A DNA stretch of 64,000 bases, taken from contig NW_020825298.1 of assembly GCF_003286085.1 (NCBI RefSeq), positions 12,648,001 to 12,712,000 on the forward strand, given 5' to 3'. The position numbers and the translations under genes were made by a program. Source of the stretch: Drosophila persimilis. Taxonomy: Eukaryota > Arthropoda > Insecta > Diptera > Drosophilidae. The notes under the pieces are model-generated. The model was not told where the DNA came from. It saw only the letters and a list, made by a program, of their open reading frames with translations, and made no database searches. Positions 13,335 through 27,880 of this stretch are shown piece after piece. How positions within the stretch are numbered: the first letter of the stretch is position 1; every line of letters starts with the position of its first letter.

Positions 13335-14930
13335 GTACACCCCTCTGTGAAACGTCAGCTTCTTGCCATTTCGCAGCTGTTTGGCGGGAACATGGTTTTC
13401 CTCTTTCCCACATGACGTATGAGCAATGTGCATTCATTTGCAACTAGATTGCTCATACGCCATGTTATGTGTCGGCGAGTCACACGTCAACTGCTTCGCC
13501 GAGCATTGAATCTGAATCAGAATCTGTAGCTGTAGCTGTAGCTCTATCTGTGGCTCTTCTTCAGTATATTTCAGCTAATTTATGCATCTGTCCCGTTTAC
13601 TCTATTACACACACGCCATGTTGAACAGGAGACATTTCGGCCTTCACACTGCTTAAAGTCATAAATCCCTCAACTCGTCTCCTGGTCACTTTATTGCTGT
13701 AATAAGACATCTTTACTTGGGGCACGTAACTGCTACTCGCAGTCGTACATTTGAAAGGGTTGCTGCTTGCAACTGTTGTACATAGTCATGCCCCATGGCA
13801 GTGGCTGTGGCAGTGGCAGCGGCAGCGGCAGGATTTACGAGTACGAGTATATGTATGTGTGCGAGGGAGAGTACAATAAAATGTCTTGTCAACATTTCAT
13901 AACTCACTTTGTATGCCTCTGTGTGGCCTCCAACCCGCCTGCTTCCGGTTTCCACACCCACAGACACCAACAAAGGCGGATGAATGCTCCAGACACACAT
14001 GCATTAGCGGGTGGGAGGGATGAGGACTCTGTCTGACACGCACAAATGTCCGACTGCCTGAATGTCTGACTGTCTGCCAGCCTCTTTCACACACTCATTT
14101 GTAGCTGCAAATGTTCAACGTGCTGTAGTAAAACATCCTTCATATAGTAGTTTCGCCAAAGATAATTCTGCCCCCTTCCCTGACGTGGTATTCCCTCACA
14201 GAATGATGATGATGGCAATGATAAACATCCAAAGTCAGGCAGAAAGACACGTCAGGGAGACAGGGAGTCATGTGTTAATCAAAGACAGGTTTTCGTCCCT
14301 TTCCGCTTACTCACGATTGAAAGAAACGCGCTATAGGATGAGAAATGTTTTGCACCGAATGAAAGCCCAATTCCATTGCGGGCTGAGAGCCCAAAGGGAA
14401 ACACTTTCATTTCCTTCCGCCAACAGAGCCGCATTCAAATTAGCTTCAACTTTGTGTGTGTTTCAATTATTTCAAGTACTCCTCGAGAGAGGAAATCATC
14501 GACACAATTGATTAAATTTTACTGTCGTCAGGTGTCCTGCTTTTGTGCTTCGATTTGGGCCATAACTTTTTTACATTTTACGTATGCTTGTTTTCCCTAT
14601 TTTCCGCTTTTCCTCATTCTGCACACTCCTGTTTTATGCCCCTCTGCTCATGCCCCTGCTGATGCCCCTGCTGGTGCTTTTGCTGCATGTAATTCCACAC
14701 CAAAAACACCATCAAATGGCAATTTTTACGTTTATCTCAAATGACATTTATGTTTCCCAATGGTTACATTTTATATCAAATTGAAATTGCACAAACAAAC
14801 ATCCTTTCAGGTCGTCTCTCGGTCTATCGCTCCTTCTGTTTTTCTGTTTTCCAAGGTAGGAGAAAGACAGAGCAGAGGCATTGGCAAAGCGAATTTTTAA
14901 TGGTATTTTGATAAGTGTCTACGCCAGTAG

Positions 14931-14967
14931 TCTCTCTCTCTCTCTCTCACTCTCTTTCTCCCTCTCT
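14931..14967. repeat. (CT)n microsatellite
   Basis: Interrupted CT tract. Confidence 0.85.
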
Positions 14968-17900
14968 TTTTGTGTATTTGCTGAGCATCCGAAATGATAA
15001 CCGAAAAGCTGCCACAATGTTGATTAAAAGAACCCAAGATGCATTTTCTCAAGGATATTTCGAATGCATTTGCTTAGTAAAATATTCAAACGATATCTAC
15101 TATGAAATATTGTAACGATCTCTGCCATAAATTTCCCACAGATTTCACTGTAATTTCCCCAACAAACTGCGTTTCCATTCGATAGAAGTGCTTTACAAAC
15201 ACAATTCGAACGACCAAAATTGGAGACGTATTTCATTTTTAGGGTTTTCGCTTAAACGGAATTAATATATGTATGTATACTCAAATAGAGATACTGTGTA
15301 TCCACACCACACGGCCGTAACATATATCATCGGGCATATTTGTATGGACGCAAATAAATATGGCCTAAGGCTGGCTCTGGCTCCAGCTCCGGCTCTGTTT
15401 CTGGTTTTGGTCAACAATGCCGCAATGCAAACAATGTCACTTCAAAATGTCACACAAATCAACTCTCCCCAGCCTCCTCTCTCTCCCTCTCTCTAGTGGG
15501 GGCGGAACATCGATCAAAGCGCATTCGCTTTGGCCCCCGGCCATCAGAGCAGGGGAGAGCATTCGGTAAAAATATCATTCAATTGTCAGCACTATAAATG
15601 TGTGATCATAAATCATGCAGACACACGCGCACCCCTACAGAGGGATGGCTGCGAAAATAACTAAAAATAATACAAAACAATAAATAAAAAGGAGGAGCAA
15701 AAGCGGAAATAAGCGGAAAGGTGAAACCGAAAGATGGGAAAGGATGGCCTGCGCCTCAAAGGAGCCGAAATTTAGATACACTCTCCGATCCATCGATATC
15801 ATCTTTGGATTTAGAACACACATCTATATGCATTCGAAGTATGATACCCTCCAGGCAAAGGGCATACAAAAGCAAAAGGGCTGCGACCACAACAAGGCGA
15901 AGAAGATGCCTTTGGTCCTTGGCGCCATACCAGACGACGCCAGGCCCTACACAGGAGCACACACGCACACTCCGGCATGAGTGGGTGCGTGTGTGTGTGC
16001 GTGTGTAAGTCGTGAGTTAATAATTTATATATTTATGCCGCTGAAGCGTAAAACGAAGTTGAAAAACCAAACCAAAGCCAAAGCCAAAACCAACAAAGGA
16101 ATAATACAATAAAAAATACACATAATAAAAGAGCTGAAAATGGAGGAAATGGGGGGAAAATGTAACTGGACGAGCGGAGGGGGGAGGAGAACAATCCACA
16201 TATATGTAAGCCCGAGACCCCCAACACCATTCAGAGGCATAAGCATACGCACACAACGACACAGAGGAATGTCCTGAGAAAATGGTGACAGAAATCGAAT
16301 TGCGTTTTCCTCGTTTTACGCCTCACACCTGATGGAATGCCAGGCAGGGGACCAGAGCTGGAGCCAGCACCCAGCAGCCAGCAGGCAGCAGGGGGTTTGG
16401 GATCAAGAGGAAACTATAGAAAGGTTCAAGAGTTCTGGATTAAGTGGGAACAATAAGAGGTAGGTGGGTGGTTTTTTTTTTGCTTTATGGAAGTCGTAAA
16501 GTGAGAGAGGGCGATATTTTCTGCTTTAAAATCTGCAAGTCCACAAGTCCTAATTCCGGCTATGAAATATATATCTTCTTAGCAATTCCTGCCGCAAACT
16601 GAAAGTGAAATCATTTGCGGCACGTGCTCCCCTGCTGGCTGACCTTTTCCCCCCTTTTTTGGTGCTTCCATTGGTGGCATTGGGTGTGCTGCAACTGCTG
16701 CAGAATGCCGAGCACTCTGCTATGTGGCATAATGCATAATTAATACTGGCGCACATACTGGAGTGGAGTGGAGGAGTGGCGGAATGCAACGCCAAGGCTA
16801 ATTTGGCGTAGGCGCATGCATTTCGGGTATAAATCACCTTGGAAGGACTCCCCTCAAGGCAGGGAGCGAGGGTTCGGCTGAAGCTGCTTTTGTTTTTAAG
16901 GAAACTTTCTAATTGCCACTTTAGCTGCCAACACGCTCTCTCACTCTCTCTGCGTGTGTGTGTTTAGCTGCTCATTCATTAAATAGAAAGTGCCAGCAGG
17001 CTGGCAGAGAGGATGTATCCTCTTCTCCAAACGACAAACAATGAAAACAAACGGCATTGCAGAGCAACATCAGAAAGCGGGGGAAAGGCAAAAGAAAGCG
17101 AGAAACTGCAGAGTTGCCGAAACTATCCCCCAACTATGGATGCTCTTCGACCAAAGGAAAGGGTGCACACATATTGACCAACCGATGAGTCGAATTATCA
17201 TAATCTTCAACCCTTAAAGAGGAAATTGCAAACTTATTCCATATTGCGAACCCCAAGGGAGAGATGTGCGAGAAGGTCCTGCACACACTTGAAAATTTCT
17301 CAAGTATACACCGAACGGACATCGTTTTGTATAACTCATTATAAATGTACAGCACACAGAGAGACACACACACATACACACCCATGTGTAAGTGGATACA
17401 CATGTGTAAGCTCGTATCTATTGTTTGGCCAGGAAGGAACCAACCCCTTCCGTAACGCGATGTTGCCGCTGTCCTTCCTGTGCTCTGGCCTGCGGCATAC
17501 AGCAAGGAGAGCAAGAGCAGCAGCAGCAGCAGCACCAGCAACAATTGCAGCTAAATGGCCCACTGTTACTGTTTGTCTTCCCAGCCCCCAAGTTGCCAAA
17601 GTTGAGCGTGAACATTTTATTAATATATATATATGTACACTCGCGTACAGTGAGAGTGGGTGAAATTTTTTTCATTTCGTAAATGCTTCAAACTAGCAAA
17701 ATGTTCGCTCTTTTGCCTCTTACTGGGGTCCAAGGGCAGCTTTATCATATTTTATGAGTTGCGAGAGGATGCGATGTTGTGAGGCGTGGGCGAGACATGA
17801 CCTGAGCCCCGGCCGAGAGCTTCAGCACTTTCACTCTTACGCAAAAAGTTCAAGGACTTTTTAGCATTTATAAAGCAATTAAAATTTAAATGAACAATTT

Positions 17901-18176
17901 TCGGGGCACAGAATGTTTTACTGCCGGCGAGCAGTCGGCAGCGGGCGGGCGAAGGGCAACAAATTGTGACATGCAAGTCATGAAATATTTATGAATTATT
18001 CGTTGAACACAGTTAAATAATTGTTGGCATTTTGTGAAAGCATCAAGACAGAGAGCAACAGAACGGGAGGGCCAGCAGCCTTGCCTATCCGTTGACCTTT
18101 GTGAGTTGTGTGTGTGCCGAGTCGGGGCGGGTCGAGCAATTAGCTTCATTTTCCAAAATTTTCACTGGGCGCATTT

Positions 18177-18320
18177 AAGTAGGCAATAGTTTTGTTGCCA
18201 CCCATCACCGCTGGCTGCCATTTTCTCAAATCCCAAAAGTTCCGAAGCATCCGCCCCGATAAGTAGGCAACAGTTTGTGTAATTATTGCTCGTTTCCTGC
18301 TGCCGCTCAAAAGTAGGCAA
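18177..18320. promoter_or_regulatory. three copies of AAGTAGGCAA
   Basis: The identical 10-mer occurs at 18177-18186, 18261-18270 and 18311-18320, same orientation, in otherwise non-repetitive AT-rich intron DNA. Clustered identical decamers suggest a transcription-factor site cluster. The factor is unknown. Confidence 0.35.
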
Positions 18321-21300
18321 CATAAATGGAATAAACCGTTTTTGTCCTCCGTTCCCTTGGTTTTTGATATTTAATTCCAATTGAAATAAATTAAAATGAA
18401 TAATTTAAATGTAAGTCAAAATTAAATTGCAGAAAGTCTTGCCAATGAGAGGACACTCCCTTGTAAGATGATTGAAAATAACAATTCCTTTGATGGATTA
18501 AAGTTCCGAATAAGTAGTCATACATTTTGATAATCTTTCTCGTTTCTATCTAGTAATCTTCAGCAGCAGCCCCCAAATTATAGCTCTCAATCTTGGACAG
18601 AGCCCACACCTAACCTAACACACCCGAAGCCAACCTGAAAGCCAATTCGTATGGTAATTTATCTTGGCCATAATCTGGATGCAACCTACACCCCGCCACC
18701 AAAATTAATGTTGTGGGACATCATTTGTATCGACTATAGTCTCTGGTATTAGCTACCCATTTCCAAAATGGCCGACAGTCGGTAGGCATTTACATCTGTA
18801 TCTGTGTGTTTGTGTGGGTGTGTGTGGGGGGTGGGGGGACACATTTCCATTATAAAGTTTTGGCAGCATTTTGTTTTTAGCGCATTTCAATTATGATGAG
18901 GGTCAGTTTTGGTTTTGTTTCGTTCCGTTTCGAAACTTGTTTCGGATCGAGCGCATTAACTTTACAACCGACTTCCACGGCTGCTGCTTCGGCCACTGCT
19001 GCTGCGGCCATAAATTACCCTGACCGGACAAATGAGAGCGGGGCATGCAACAAGCTTCCGAAGTACTATCCGCTCCCCCTCTTATTTGGTGGCTTGCAGC
19101 ACGCGAGCATTAAAGTTAAATTGAAAATAAATATGGCCACGCAGCCACCATGCCACACCACACCCCACCGCACCGAGCGATGGAAATGTCAATAAAAAAC
19201 AACAAAAAAACTACTCAAGGAGAGCACATGTTTGGGTGCTGGTGTGGGTGTATCTGTGCGTGCGGCTGGTTGCTTGTGTGCGCTGCGCAGCTGCCAGAAG
19301 TCAGACGGCATTAACCGGCGCCGACCTCCCACACGGCGAAATCTTTAAGGAAAGTCTTCCCCGAAAGTCGAAAGTATGCGATGGAACATCAACTATAAAG
19401 TGCACACTTTATTCGCTCCCGAAACCTGTTGTCTCGTTAACTGTGACAACCCTGGCATTCAGGAGGAACAACAACAGCAACAACAATTATGGCCTCTTGT
19501 CGACATTTAGACTTAATTTAAATGCAGGACTGAAACAAAAGGGGAAACCCAGAGAATGGAAACGAAAACAGCAAAGAAACGAAATGGAGGGAAAGTCACG
19601 GGACTTCACGGAACGGCACGGGTACGGGTACGGAAAAAAGGTAACACAAAAGCCGCTCCGAGCGTAGCGCTCGACGTAACGTAGCGTAACGTAATGGTTG
19701 ACAACAACACGAAAAACAACACACAAAATGTTTATAATTTATGTGGATTTTATTTGTTGCTGTTTTTTGCTCTGCTGCCACTGTTTTTTCGCGCAAAAAG
19801 TTGTTCATTTCAGCGTTTAAGTTCGGGACCGGGACAAGGGCACATACTCCCCCATGCCCGTGCGCGTACCGCGGGAGCTCTGGCTCTACATCCAATCGAG
19901 TTTCAGTTAGCCCGGGATAAGCACGCACACACACACACACACGAGACACGTACGCAGATACACACACATGTACATCGCATACCGCTTAACCCAATTCGCA
20001 GTCGAAAAAAAAAACCAAAAAGAAACTCAAACTGAAAGCTAAATCGCAAGTGTCTTAGGCAGTTGTTGTTCTTGTTCAGAGCGGGGGATGGGGTGGAGGG
20101 GCGGAAGGTTACGAGTGAGAGGCGGCTGGGGTAGGGTGCCAAGGATGCCAGGGGGCTAGAGGTCGCAGGATTTGGGTGGTGGTTCGGATGCGTGCGTTTG
20201 GCAGCAGCGGGGAGCAGCATTTGCTGTAGAATGATTTTCAAAAATGTTCTCGGTAGAGGGGTGCTGCAGAAGATTAGCTTTCGATTGGAACTTACAGGCA
20301 TTACTTCCCTTACGACCCTCGCTGAGCCCCACGCTAGGCAAAACACAACTAAACTGAAGTACGCGCTGTGTCTGCAGTAGATGGTTGCTGGTTCCTGGCT
20401 CCTGCTTGGTTTCTGCTCCCCCCAGAGTTTTCTGCGAAAGGAAATCAAACTGCTCCCCTCCTCCGGGGCCATGATTAACTTTCCTCTGAGCAACGTCGAA
20501 ATGTGTGTCAAGTTTAAAGCGTCAGAGACGAGACGATAATCATAACGACGCGATAACATTAAAGGGGGTAGAAATCACCGAAAAGGGAACACAGCTGACA
20601 AGCCTCATTGCCCGATAGATAGTTTCCATTGCCAGGGAATTTTCTCTCTGATTTGGCAGGGGAACTCGTGCGTGCGTTAAATTGATTCGCACCCAAAGCA
20701 GTACCAGTGCCAGCAGTACTCGCTTCAGCGGTTGTCCGGCTTTATGACGCGAAACGAGGCGGACTTAAAGCTCCAAACTGATAAAGTATGACAAGGATAC
20801 AGTCAACCGGCCTCCCGACCAAGAGGGAGTTTCTATTTTACAGCAGATCAGCCCTTTGTCACAGTTCCGTTTGCCGTTTCTCATGGCTAACCCCAGCCCA
20901 AGCCCAGGCCCAGGCCCAGGCCAAAACCCAAGCCACAGCCCAAGCCTTTTGTCCCTGGTCTCAAGTACGACCAGAAGTGGGGAAAGGATCCATTGTATTC
21001 CTCTGTGCTCGTGTGCCACATGTGTGTGTGTGTGTGCAGTAGTGTGTGACTCTCTCAATGCATATGAATCTCCCTGTCGCCTATCCTTCGTCTCCTGTTT
21101 ATAATCAACTAAAAGCCAAATAATCAAAGAGGCAGCACAATGCTCGAAAAAACACCCAAAGAAGGAGCCAACAAGAAAAGGGGGTAAGAACATTGTTCGC
21201 GTTTCGAGGAAACTAAGAGATGGGTTTTCTCAGAGTATGCCCATGATTGGTTATGTTTCCGAGAATCTTTCTGAGGTATTCCCCGAAGTTGCGATTCCTT

Positions 21301-22130
21301 TTTGATGTCTTTTCTGGTGTAGTTCCTTTCGGAATTCAATTATCACTCAAGGTTCATTGCATTTCACAAGAAATTCACACCAAGTTCTTCAGTTTGCTGG
21401 GACATCTGTGAGACTTGAGTTAATGAAAACTTAAGCCAAGGCTTATCCCAAATCAAATGGAACTAATTTTAAACTTTATCCTGATGGAAATCTACACACT
21501 ACAACAAGTTTCAACCTAAAAAAGGCAATTTCTTAAGGTATTCCAGCGAAGCCTAATTATCATTAATAAGTTATACCCCATAAAGAGTCTGCCAGTACTG
21601 ATATACCCTCTCTCCCGATCACATCTCTCTGTATATATATATATATTGCAAAAACCAACGATTATCTTTGGACAGACAAGTCCATGAAGCTTGTCGCTTG
21701 TCACTTGCCACTTGGCAGGCGTTGGCCATAAAAATCAATGAGCGTTTTTTTGCCCCAAAAAAAAGAAGGAAAATAGTTGGCAGCTGACAACGGAACAAGC
21801 CGGGGCACGAACACACAAAAAAAAACACGGTGGCAAGATGTGAGGAGATTTTTTAAAGCTTTCTTGCGACCTTCCTGACCCCCCACTGGATTTGTAGGCC
21901 GTACAGACGGTAGGCTACAAGTAGTAAATTTATAAAAATATCCAAATACAATAAGGCAGGAGCAACGGCAGAGGGTTGGTTGGTTGGTTGGTTTGGTTCG
22001 GTGGAAGGACAGGCCTTCCACACAACATGTTGCCTACTTTTTGACATTTTCAACATGTGTCCAACGCCTCCCGTTCCTTCTCACTCTCTCTTTCCTTCGT
22101 TAGATGTGTGTGTGTGGGTGTTCCCTCTTG

Positions 22131-22325
22131 TATACCCTTCTTTAAAGTGGTATTCTGATTTTTAACTGATTCTTTCAACCGTCAGAAGCAGGTGCTATGA
22201 ATTATATAATTTATGGAGATATATTACATCCAGACCGAGGACTATATCCTATATTTCCAAGACAAGTCTTGGCCTGCCAAAGGGTATATCCGAGTTCGGA
22301 CTACAGCGATAACCTTTCTTCCTTT
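22131..22325. mobile_element. degenerate short repeat element, TATACCCTT...AAGGGTAT ends (copy 1)
   Basis: Starts TATACCCTTC and ends with AAGGGTAT (22280-22287) followed by a TCCGAGTTCGGA palindrome and a pyrimidine-rich tail. The same layout occurs at 48696-48905. It resembles the ends of dispersed non-autonomous fly repeats related to mini-me/DINE families, by recall. There is no coding content. Confidence 0.45.
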
Positions 22326-25300
22326 TTTTTCGTAGCTTTTCAGCGTTGACGTTTGCGTTGATTTTTGACAGCTGCCTTCACACACAGACACACACGCACA
22401 CAAACATGAAAACAATAACAAAAACTTGTTACCAAAGTTGAGGCAGATTGCTTCTGCCTCATTCCTTCCTGCTACCCAGCAGCACTCCTGCTCTCTCCTG
22501 CTCCTGCTCCTGCTCTTGCTACTGCTCTCCTCTCTCAGTTATTGTTAGACTTTTTGTGCGTTAGATGTGCATACTTTTTGCCCATATCTCTAAGGTTTAT
22601 GTCAAGGTTTCTTTTTTATTACTTTCCACATACACCATATCCTTACATGCGGATGCGGATGGGGCTAGGGCTTTTTTAGGGCTCATACTTGCGACATTTT
22701 TTCGTCGTTCCGCTTCATCTTTCACTCTCTCTCTCAGTGCCACAAATTGCAGTTTAAAGTTGACAGCGAAAGGATATGAGCACTTACCTGTAAGTAAAAG
22801 AAAGGTAAAACGAAAGCTGATTAAATATACGAGGTACGTTGCAAAAAAAACTCTGGACTCTAGACGTGTGTCGGTGTGTGTGTGTTTGGGGTAATACAGT
22901 TAACATTAATAGAGCCATAGAGCGCAGTGTGAATGGCTATTGCCATGGCTATGGGACAGACAGACAGAAAGCCAGATGGTTCACTTCCCAAATGGCAAAT
23001 GCCATCCCGATTATCGGCAAATGCTCCGAACTGGAGACTGGAGACTGGAGAGAGTACCTCTGGAGCAATTGTGTGGAAAACGACTTCGAATCACCCTGAA
23101 CATTTATTATTCCATACATGCAAAGAGAATTTTTGGCCCGAAAACGAGAGTCGATTGGATTATATGGAATTTTAGATATTCAATTTTTCCCATATTCAGC
23201 ATTCGGTTTTCTTTAATAAAATCAAAACTGCAGCCGAAAATTCGTATTCCTTGTGGGCGGATGCAGTCCGTTTCGCCAGTGTAAGAACGGCGTACTTTGG
23301 GAAAGCCTGAGATATGTGGATACGTCTATAGATAAGCCTACCATTTAGCTCTATGATTTATGTAATACTAAGTTGAAACGTTTCAATCGCCTTACAGCTA
23401 TGAAATGCACTGCACTTGAGAGTGAGTGCCCATCAATGATTCTAAGCCATTCCCCTAAACCCTATTGAAAGCCTCCTCCTCCTCCACACACTTCCGAATA
23501 TCGCATTACATTGCATATCGAATTCCATTTGTCAACTATTTTGGCTCCGGCTCTGGCTCCGGCTTCGGCTCCATCTCCGTCTCCGGCTCTGGCTCTCCTT
23601 TCACACCCTCGTATCAAGGACTTAACCTGCAATTCCAATCAATTAAATGAAGGAAATTCGAAGCCTTTCGCCAGCATATTCTCATAAGAATTGGTATTAT
23701 ATACGCATTGTGTTATTTTTGTGATTTTTGTGGGCCAATCAGAGCGTAAAATGCAAATAAAATGCAAGCAAAATACTTTTGGGCGACATTTCGAATGCAT
23801 TTCGCAATTGGTTTCTGTTTGCGCAACAAAATTGAAAATACAAAAGCCACAAAACATAGATTAAGATTTGTGTGTGGGAGGGAGGGAGGTTGGTGTTCTG
23901 TTCCTATAGATACTACATGGAAATGGACACGGAGACGCACCAGTAGAAAATCGAGCATGGAGAAACATTGAACGCTTGACTTAAATGCCCATCGTGATGC
24001 GGCAAAATGGGGGAAAATTCAACGCTTTCCAAACGGCAATACAACAAGTCAAATATTGATACTAGGCGGGGGCCCAAGCTAGGGGCCTGCCAGGGGGCCA
24101 GGGGGCCACGGGGCGTGGCATTGTGTGCCCGACAAGGGATTCATTCCCCTCCACGCCACGCCGCGCCACACAAACCAAAGGACGAGCGACGACGACGAGC
24201 GACGAAACACCAAAAACTCAAAAAAGTGCACGCGCCGAACAAAACAAACAATTTGGCCAGAAAACTTGGCAAAAGCAATTGCAATTGCAAAGATGGCACT
24301 ACCATAGGGGGTAGTAGAGGGCGGTAGTGGGAGGACGGGGCAGGCCTGGGTGCTGGGTTGAGTGGTGCATGGAGCACAGGCCACAACAAAGTTGTTGACA
24401 ATGGCAAACACGTTAACCAAAAACTTTGGCACAAAGATAAGCGCAAATAAATTTGCCAACTTGTTGTCTCTCGCCCTTTCCGCACAGCCTTTGGCAGGAG
24501 TTTGTCTTGCTGTGGGTGCTGTCTCTGTGTATCCCTTTCGCAGAGGGATATTCAAAGGGGAAATGCATTACAAAGTACCCAGGGTTTGGAGGGGCACAGA
24601 GGGAGATTAGGACACCCGCATGATCGCTGTATGTGTGGCAGTTGCAAGTTCCCGAGTAAGTCCCGAAATCCCGAAATCCAAGCCCGCATTCAAATCACAT
24701 AAATATTGTAAATGCCTCAGACTTTGATCAGATCTCTCGGCCATAAACGATTTTCACGGTTTCAGAATCACAGAACTCACAGAAGGAAAGAGGCAGCGGG
24801 GACGAGTTGCAGAGCCGGATAAAGAAACCGCAAATTGACATGCATTGGGCAGGACTCTTCCGCACCCCGGCTTCTTGCCAAAAACAACCAACCAACGAAC
24901 CAGCGAACCAACCAACCAACAAACCATCCAACCGAAAAAAAATATACATCTCCTGTGTGTCTCTGGTGGTATCGCTCGCTCCTTTGTAGCTGTGGATGTA
25001 TCTGTGTGCACGGCAATGTATCTTGTGCAGAGCTGTGCAGAGATTTGCGACGCATGACACTCATAAGTAAAATGCCGCTGGCCCAGCTTCGACTACGTGT
25101 AGCCACGACTGGACGAAGACGAAGACCAATGAGAAATCAAACCGAGTGTATCCCTGAGCTTAAGTCAGTCCAACAGTGGCACACGAGGAGGAGAGCAGCA
25201 CAGAACAGAACAGCACACTGCACAGAGAGAAAGGAATGGGATGCTCAAGACTGAGATCTAGAATCTACAAGTTTGTTCTTAGCTTCGCATTCTCTCAGTG

Positions 25301-27340
25301 TTCTCCGAGCATAAATCGTTTTGCGGCTGACCATCTCCGCCACTAACCGCTCCATATATCCCAGCTATTTCTCTCTATCTCTCGGGCTCCAAGGTCCAAA
25401 GACGGAAGCCACACAGCCATTTCTCCAACATCTAACAAGTTGTCGATGGATTTTTGGCTGAGCAGTCGTGAGACATGGCCACAAAGCGAGAGCACCACCG
25501 ACAACAGCAACAAAGTACGGCAGCAGAACATAAAATAAGTCCAGGGAGGGTTGCCAGAGAAGTATCCATTGCGGCAAAGAAGGTACATATAATATAATGA
25601 ATCGGAAGGGGCTTAATGGGATTACTAGATGAAGACATCTGGCTGTGAGTGCACACTCCTCAATCCACCCTCGACAGAGACGGGGACGGGGGTCCGTGGG
25701 AGCATCTTTAGTAGCATATTGGCTACACTTGTTATTGACAGCTTTGTTGCTGCAGAGAGTTCTTTCTCTGCACTCCCCTTCTCTGGCAAGGCACGGCCAA
25801 AAGCTGTCGCAACAGTCCGGTTAACTAGTTGGCTATCTACACGTACAAAGGGACCACAACAACAAGGCAGGCAGGCAGGCGGGCAGGCGGGCAGAAGTGG
25901 AGGAGCATGAGTGACAGGCCAATCGCTAAATCATCCCAGAGTAGCAGGGAAGCCCTGGCACAGCGAAATCTCTCAGGATACGTTAAGGGATATTACAGCA
26001 AAGAGTTCAGTTTCAGTTCAGATGCCAATAAGGCAAAGCTTTTTGGTCATTTTATTGGCTGCGAAAACTGTCAGAGTATGCGGCCAATCGCGAGTCCAAC
26101 ACTCGACCAAACCGCACTGCTCCTCGCCTCACCTCACCTTCCCACAATCCCATTCGAACGGACGGGACACATATGCGTATACGTAATGTGGCGCGAAGAG
26201 GAAATGAAAAATGTAATTAAAAAACTTTTTTTTCGACCAAGTCTTTTGTCATGAGCGTTGGGAGGCGTGGTAGGGGGCCGTCCGGGTGGCAAGTGAGCAA
26301 AAGCCTAAGTTGCAAGCCAGTAATTTGGAAGGGGCAAGAGGCAGGGGACGGCGGCCTTTAAATGTGCGACGAGTGCCATTCAGTTGGTTGGGCAGGCAGG
26401 CGGCAGGCGGCAGGCGGCAGCGTTTTTAGCATCCCATATATGCAACACATGCAAGTGGCACGGGGGGACGGGGGCGGGGGCAGGGCGATTCATGTGCATG
26501 TAAAAAGTGCTCATTAAAACATATCAACAAGCTTTATGGCAGTCTCCTCTCCGTCGCCCGCCCCTCAGCACCGCTTCATCCTTCCATGTTGACGTCGTGT
26601 CGTCGTTGTCGTCGTCATCGGCACCGACGGCAGTTAAATTCATTCATAAACTACGTGACAAAACGAACGGAAATGTAGAAGCGGAAATTGCCAACAAACA
26701 CATGCACACAAACATTGACATATACACACACACACGCAGGCACACACTCGCACACTCACACACGTGCACACCCATGCAGTCAGACATTGAGACTGAGAGT
26801 GAGAGACCGGGCTGGGCGGAAGGACGAATGGACGGCAGGCACAAAGTATTCTGGCATTCAACCGCCGCCATCGGCTTACCCTGGCATTTACAATCAATTT
26901 GGAGGCACACCCCGACGCAGAGAGAGCGATACCCTGTAATGTGGGACAATGAAGTGCCTTCGAACTCCCAGGTAGACTCTTTATGTTGCTACTTCTTGCC
27001 CTCATTCCGTATTCCTTACTCTCTCATATTTCCATCGGTGATTTCCCTTCTTTAGCCCCACTCTAGGGTACTCTTGAGGTCGACCTTCCACTCATTTCTG
27101 TTGGGTTTTTTATTTGGTATCGCACGTCGAGTGTATGGTTGAGTGTGCCGAACCGCCTCCGCCTTTTGGCCTCTCCCCTCCACCGCCCCCCCACTCTCAT
27201 CACCTTCCTCCCGCCCCCCTTTCGGAATCAGCAACACCATCAACCATCACCAATCATATTACATTTGCAATATTTTCCCTCTCCTTTGCTCAGAGATTCA
27301 GTCATCAGATTGTTTGACAGATGCGTGGGAGGAGAGGAGC

Positions 27341-27472
27341 AGAGGAAGAGCAGAGGAGGAGCAGAGAAGGTGCAGAGGAGGAGCAGAGGAGGTGCAGAGG
27401 AGGAGCAGAGCAGGAGCAGAGGAGGAGCAGAGGAGGTGCAGAGGGGCAGCAGAGGAGGAGCAGAAGATGGGC
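27341..27472. repeat. 11-bp minisatellite, 12 units
   Basis: Twelve units of consensus AGAGGAGGAGC alternating with AGAGGAGGTGC. Because 11 is not a multiple of three, each reading frame cycles through all unit phases, and the lack of stop codons leaves long open frames on both strands; these are not genes. Confidence 0.9.
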
Positions 27473-27825
27473 GGGAGAGAGAGAGAGTGGGGAACGATGA
27501 TAGTTGGAGGCAATGGAATCTCATAATATTGATACTGAGGGAAGAACTGTGAAGGATGCAGAGGTGAAGAGGAGACTCAGCAATAAAAATCAAGTGTATT
27601 TCTCTTTGCTTCGATTTCCGATTGAAATTGGATAGATACGAGCATTCGCATTCGGATTCCGATAGAGATTCCGCAATCCTCCAAAACATTGCAGAAATAT
27701 TCAGTAAATAGAAAAATAATTCCGCAGAAAAGCATCCTTAGGACAGAGGATAAACCCTTTAGAAAGAACTAATTTTCCCTGCCATTAAATTCACTCTTCC
27801 TTCGCGATAGTCAGATTCGTGGCAT

Positions 27826-27880
27826 ACTCTCTCTCTCTCTCTCTCTCCCTCTCTCCCTCTCTCCCTCTGTCTCTCTGCTC
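27826..27880. repeat. (CT)n / CTCTCC microsatellite
   Basis: Pure CT tract passing into CTCCCT hexamers. Confidence 0.9.

Larger units (their letters stand above)
12901..27300 (-). other. nAChRalpha6 first intron, middle part (no gene seen)
   Basis: Continuation of the inferred intron. Contents are GA and CT tracts (13.3 and 14.9 kb), GGCTCY hexamer runs near 15.4 and 23.55 kb, a trio of AAGTAGGCAA motifs at 18.2 kb, a degenerate short repeat element at 22.1-22.3 kb, and AACC/GGCA tetramer runs at 24.9, 25.9 and 26.4 kb. The AT-rich stretch at 17.8-18.8 kb is less repetitive than its surroundings and is the likeliest place here for regulatory DNA. No coding exon was recognised. Confidence 0.55.

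Noticed and set aside
19903..20559. 218-codon minus-strand open frame
   Set aside because: C-terminal part is TG-repeat derived; the remainder resembles no protein known to me.
26507..27055. 182-codon plus-strand open frame
   Set aside because: Central part is CA-repeat derived (THTRRHTLAHSHTCTP) and it has no domain.
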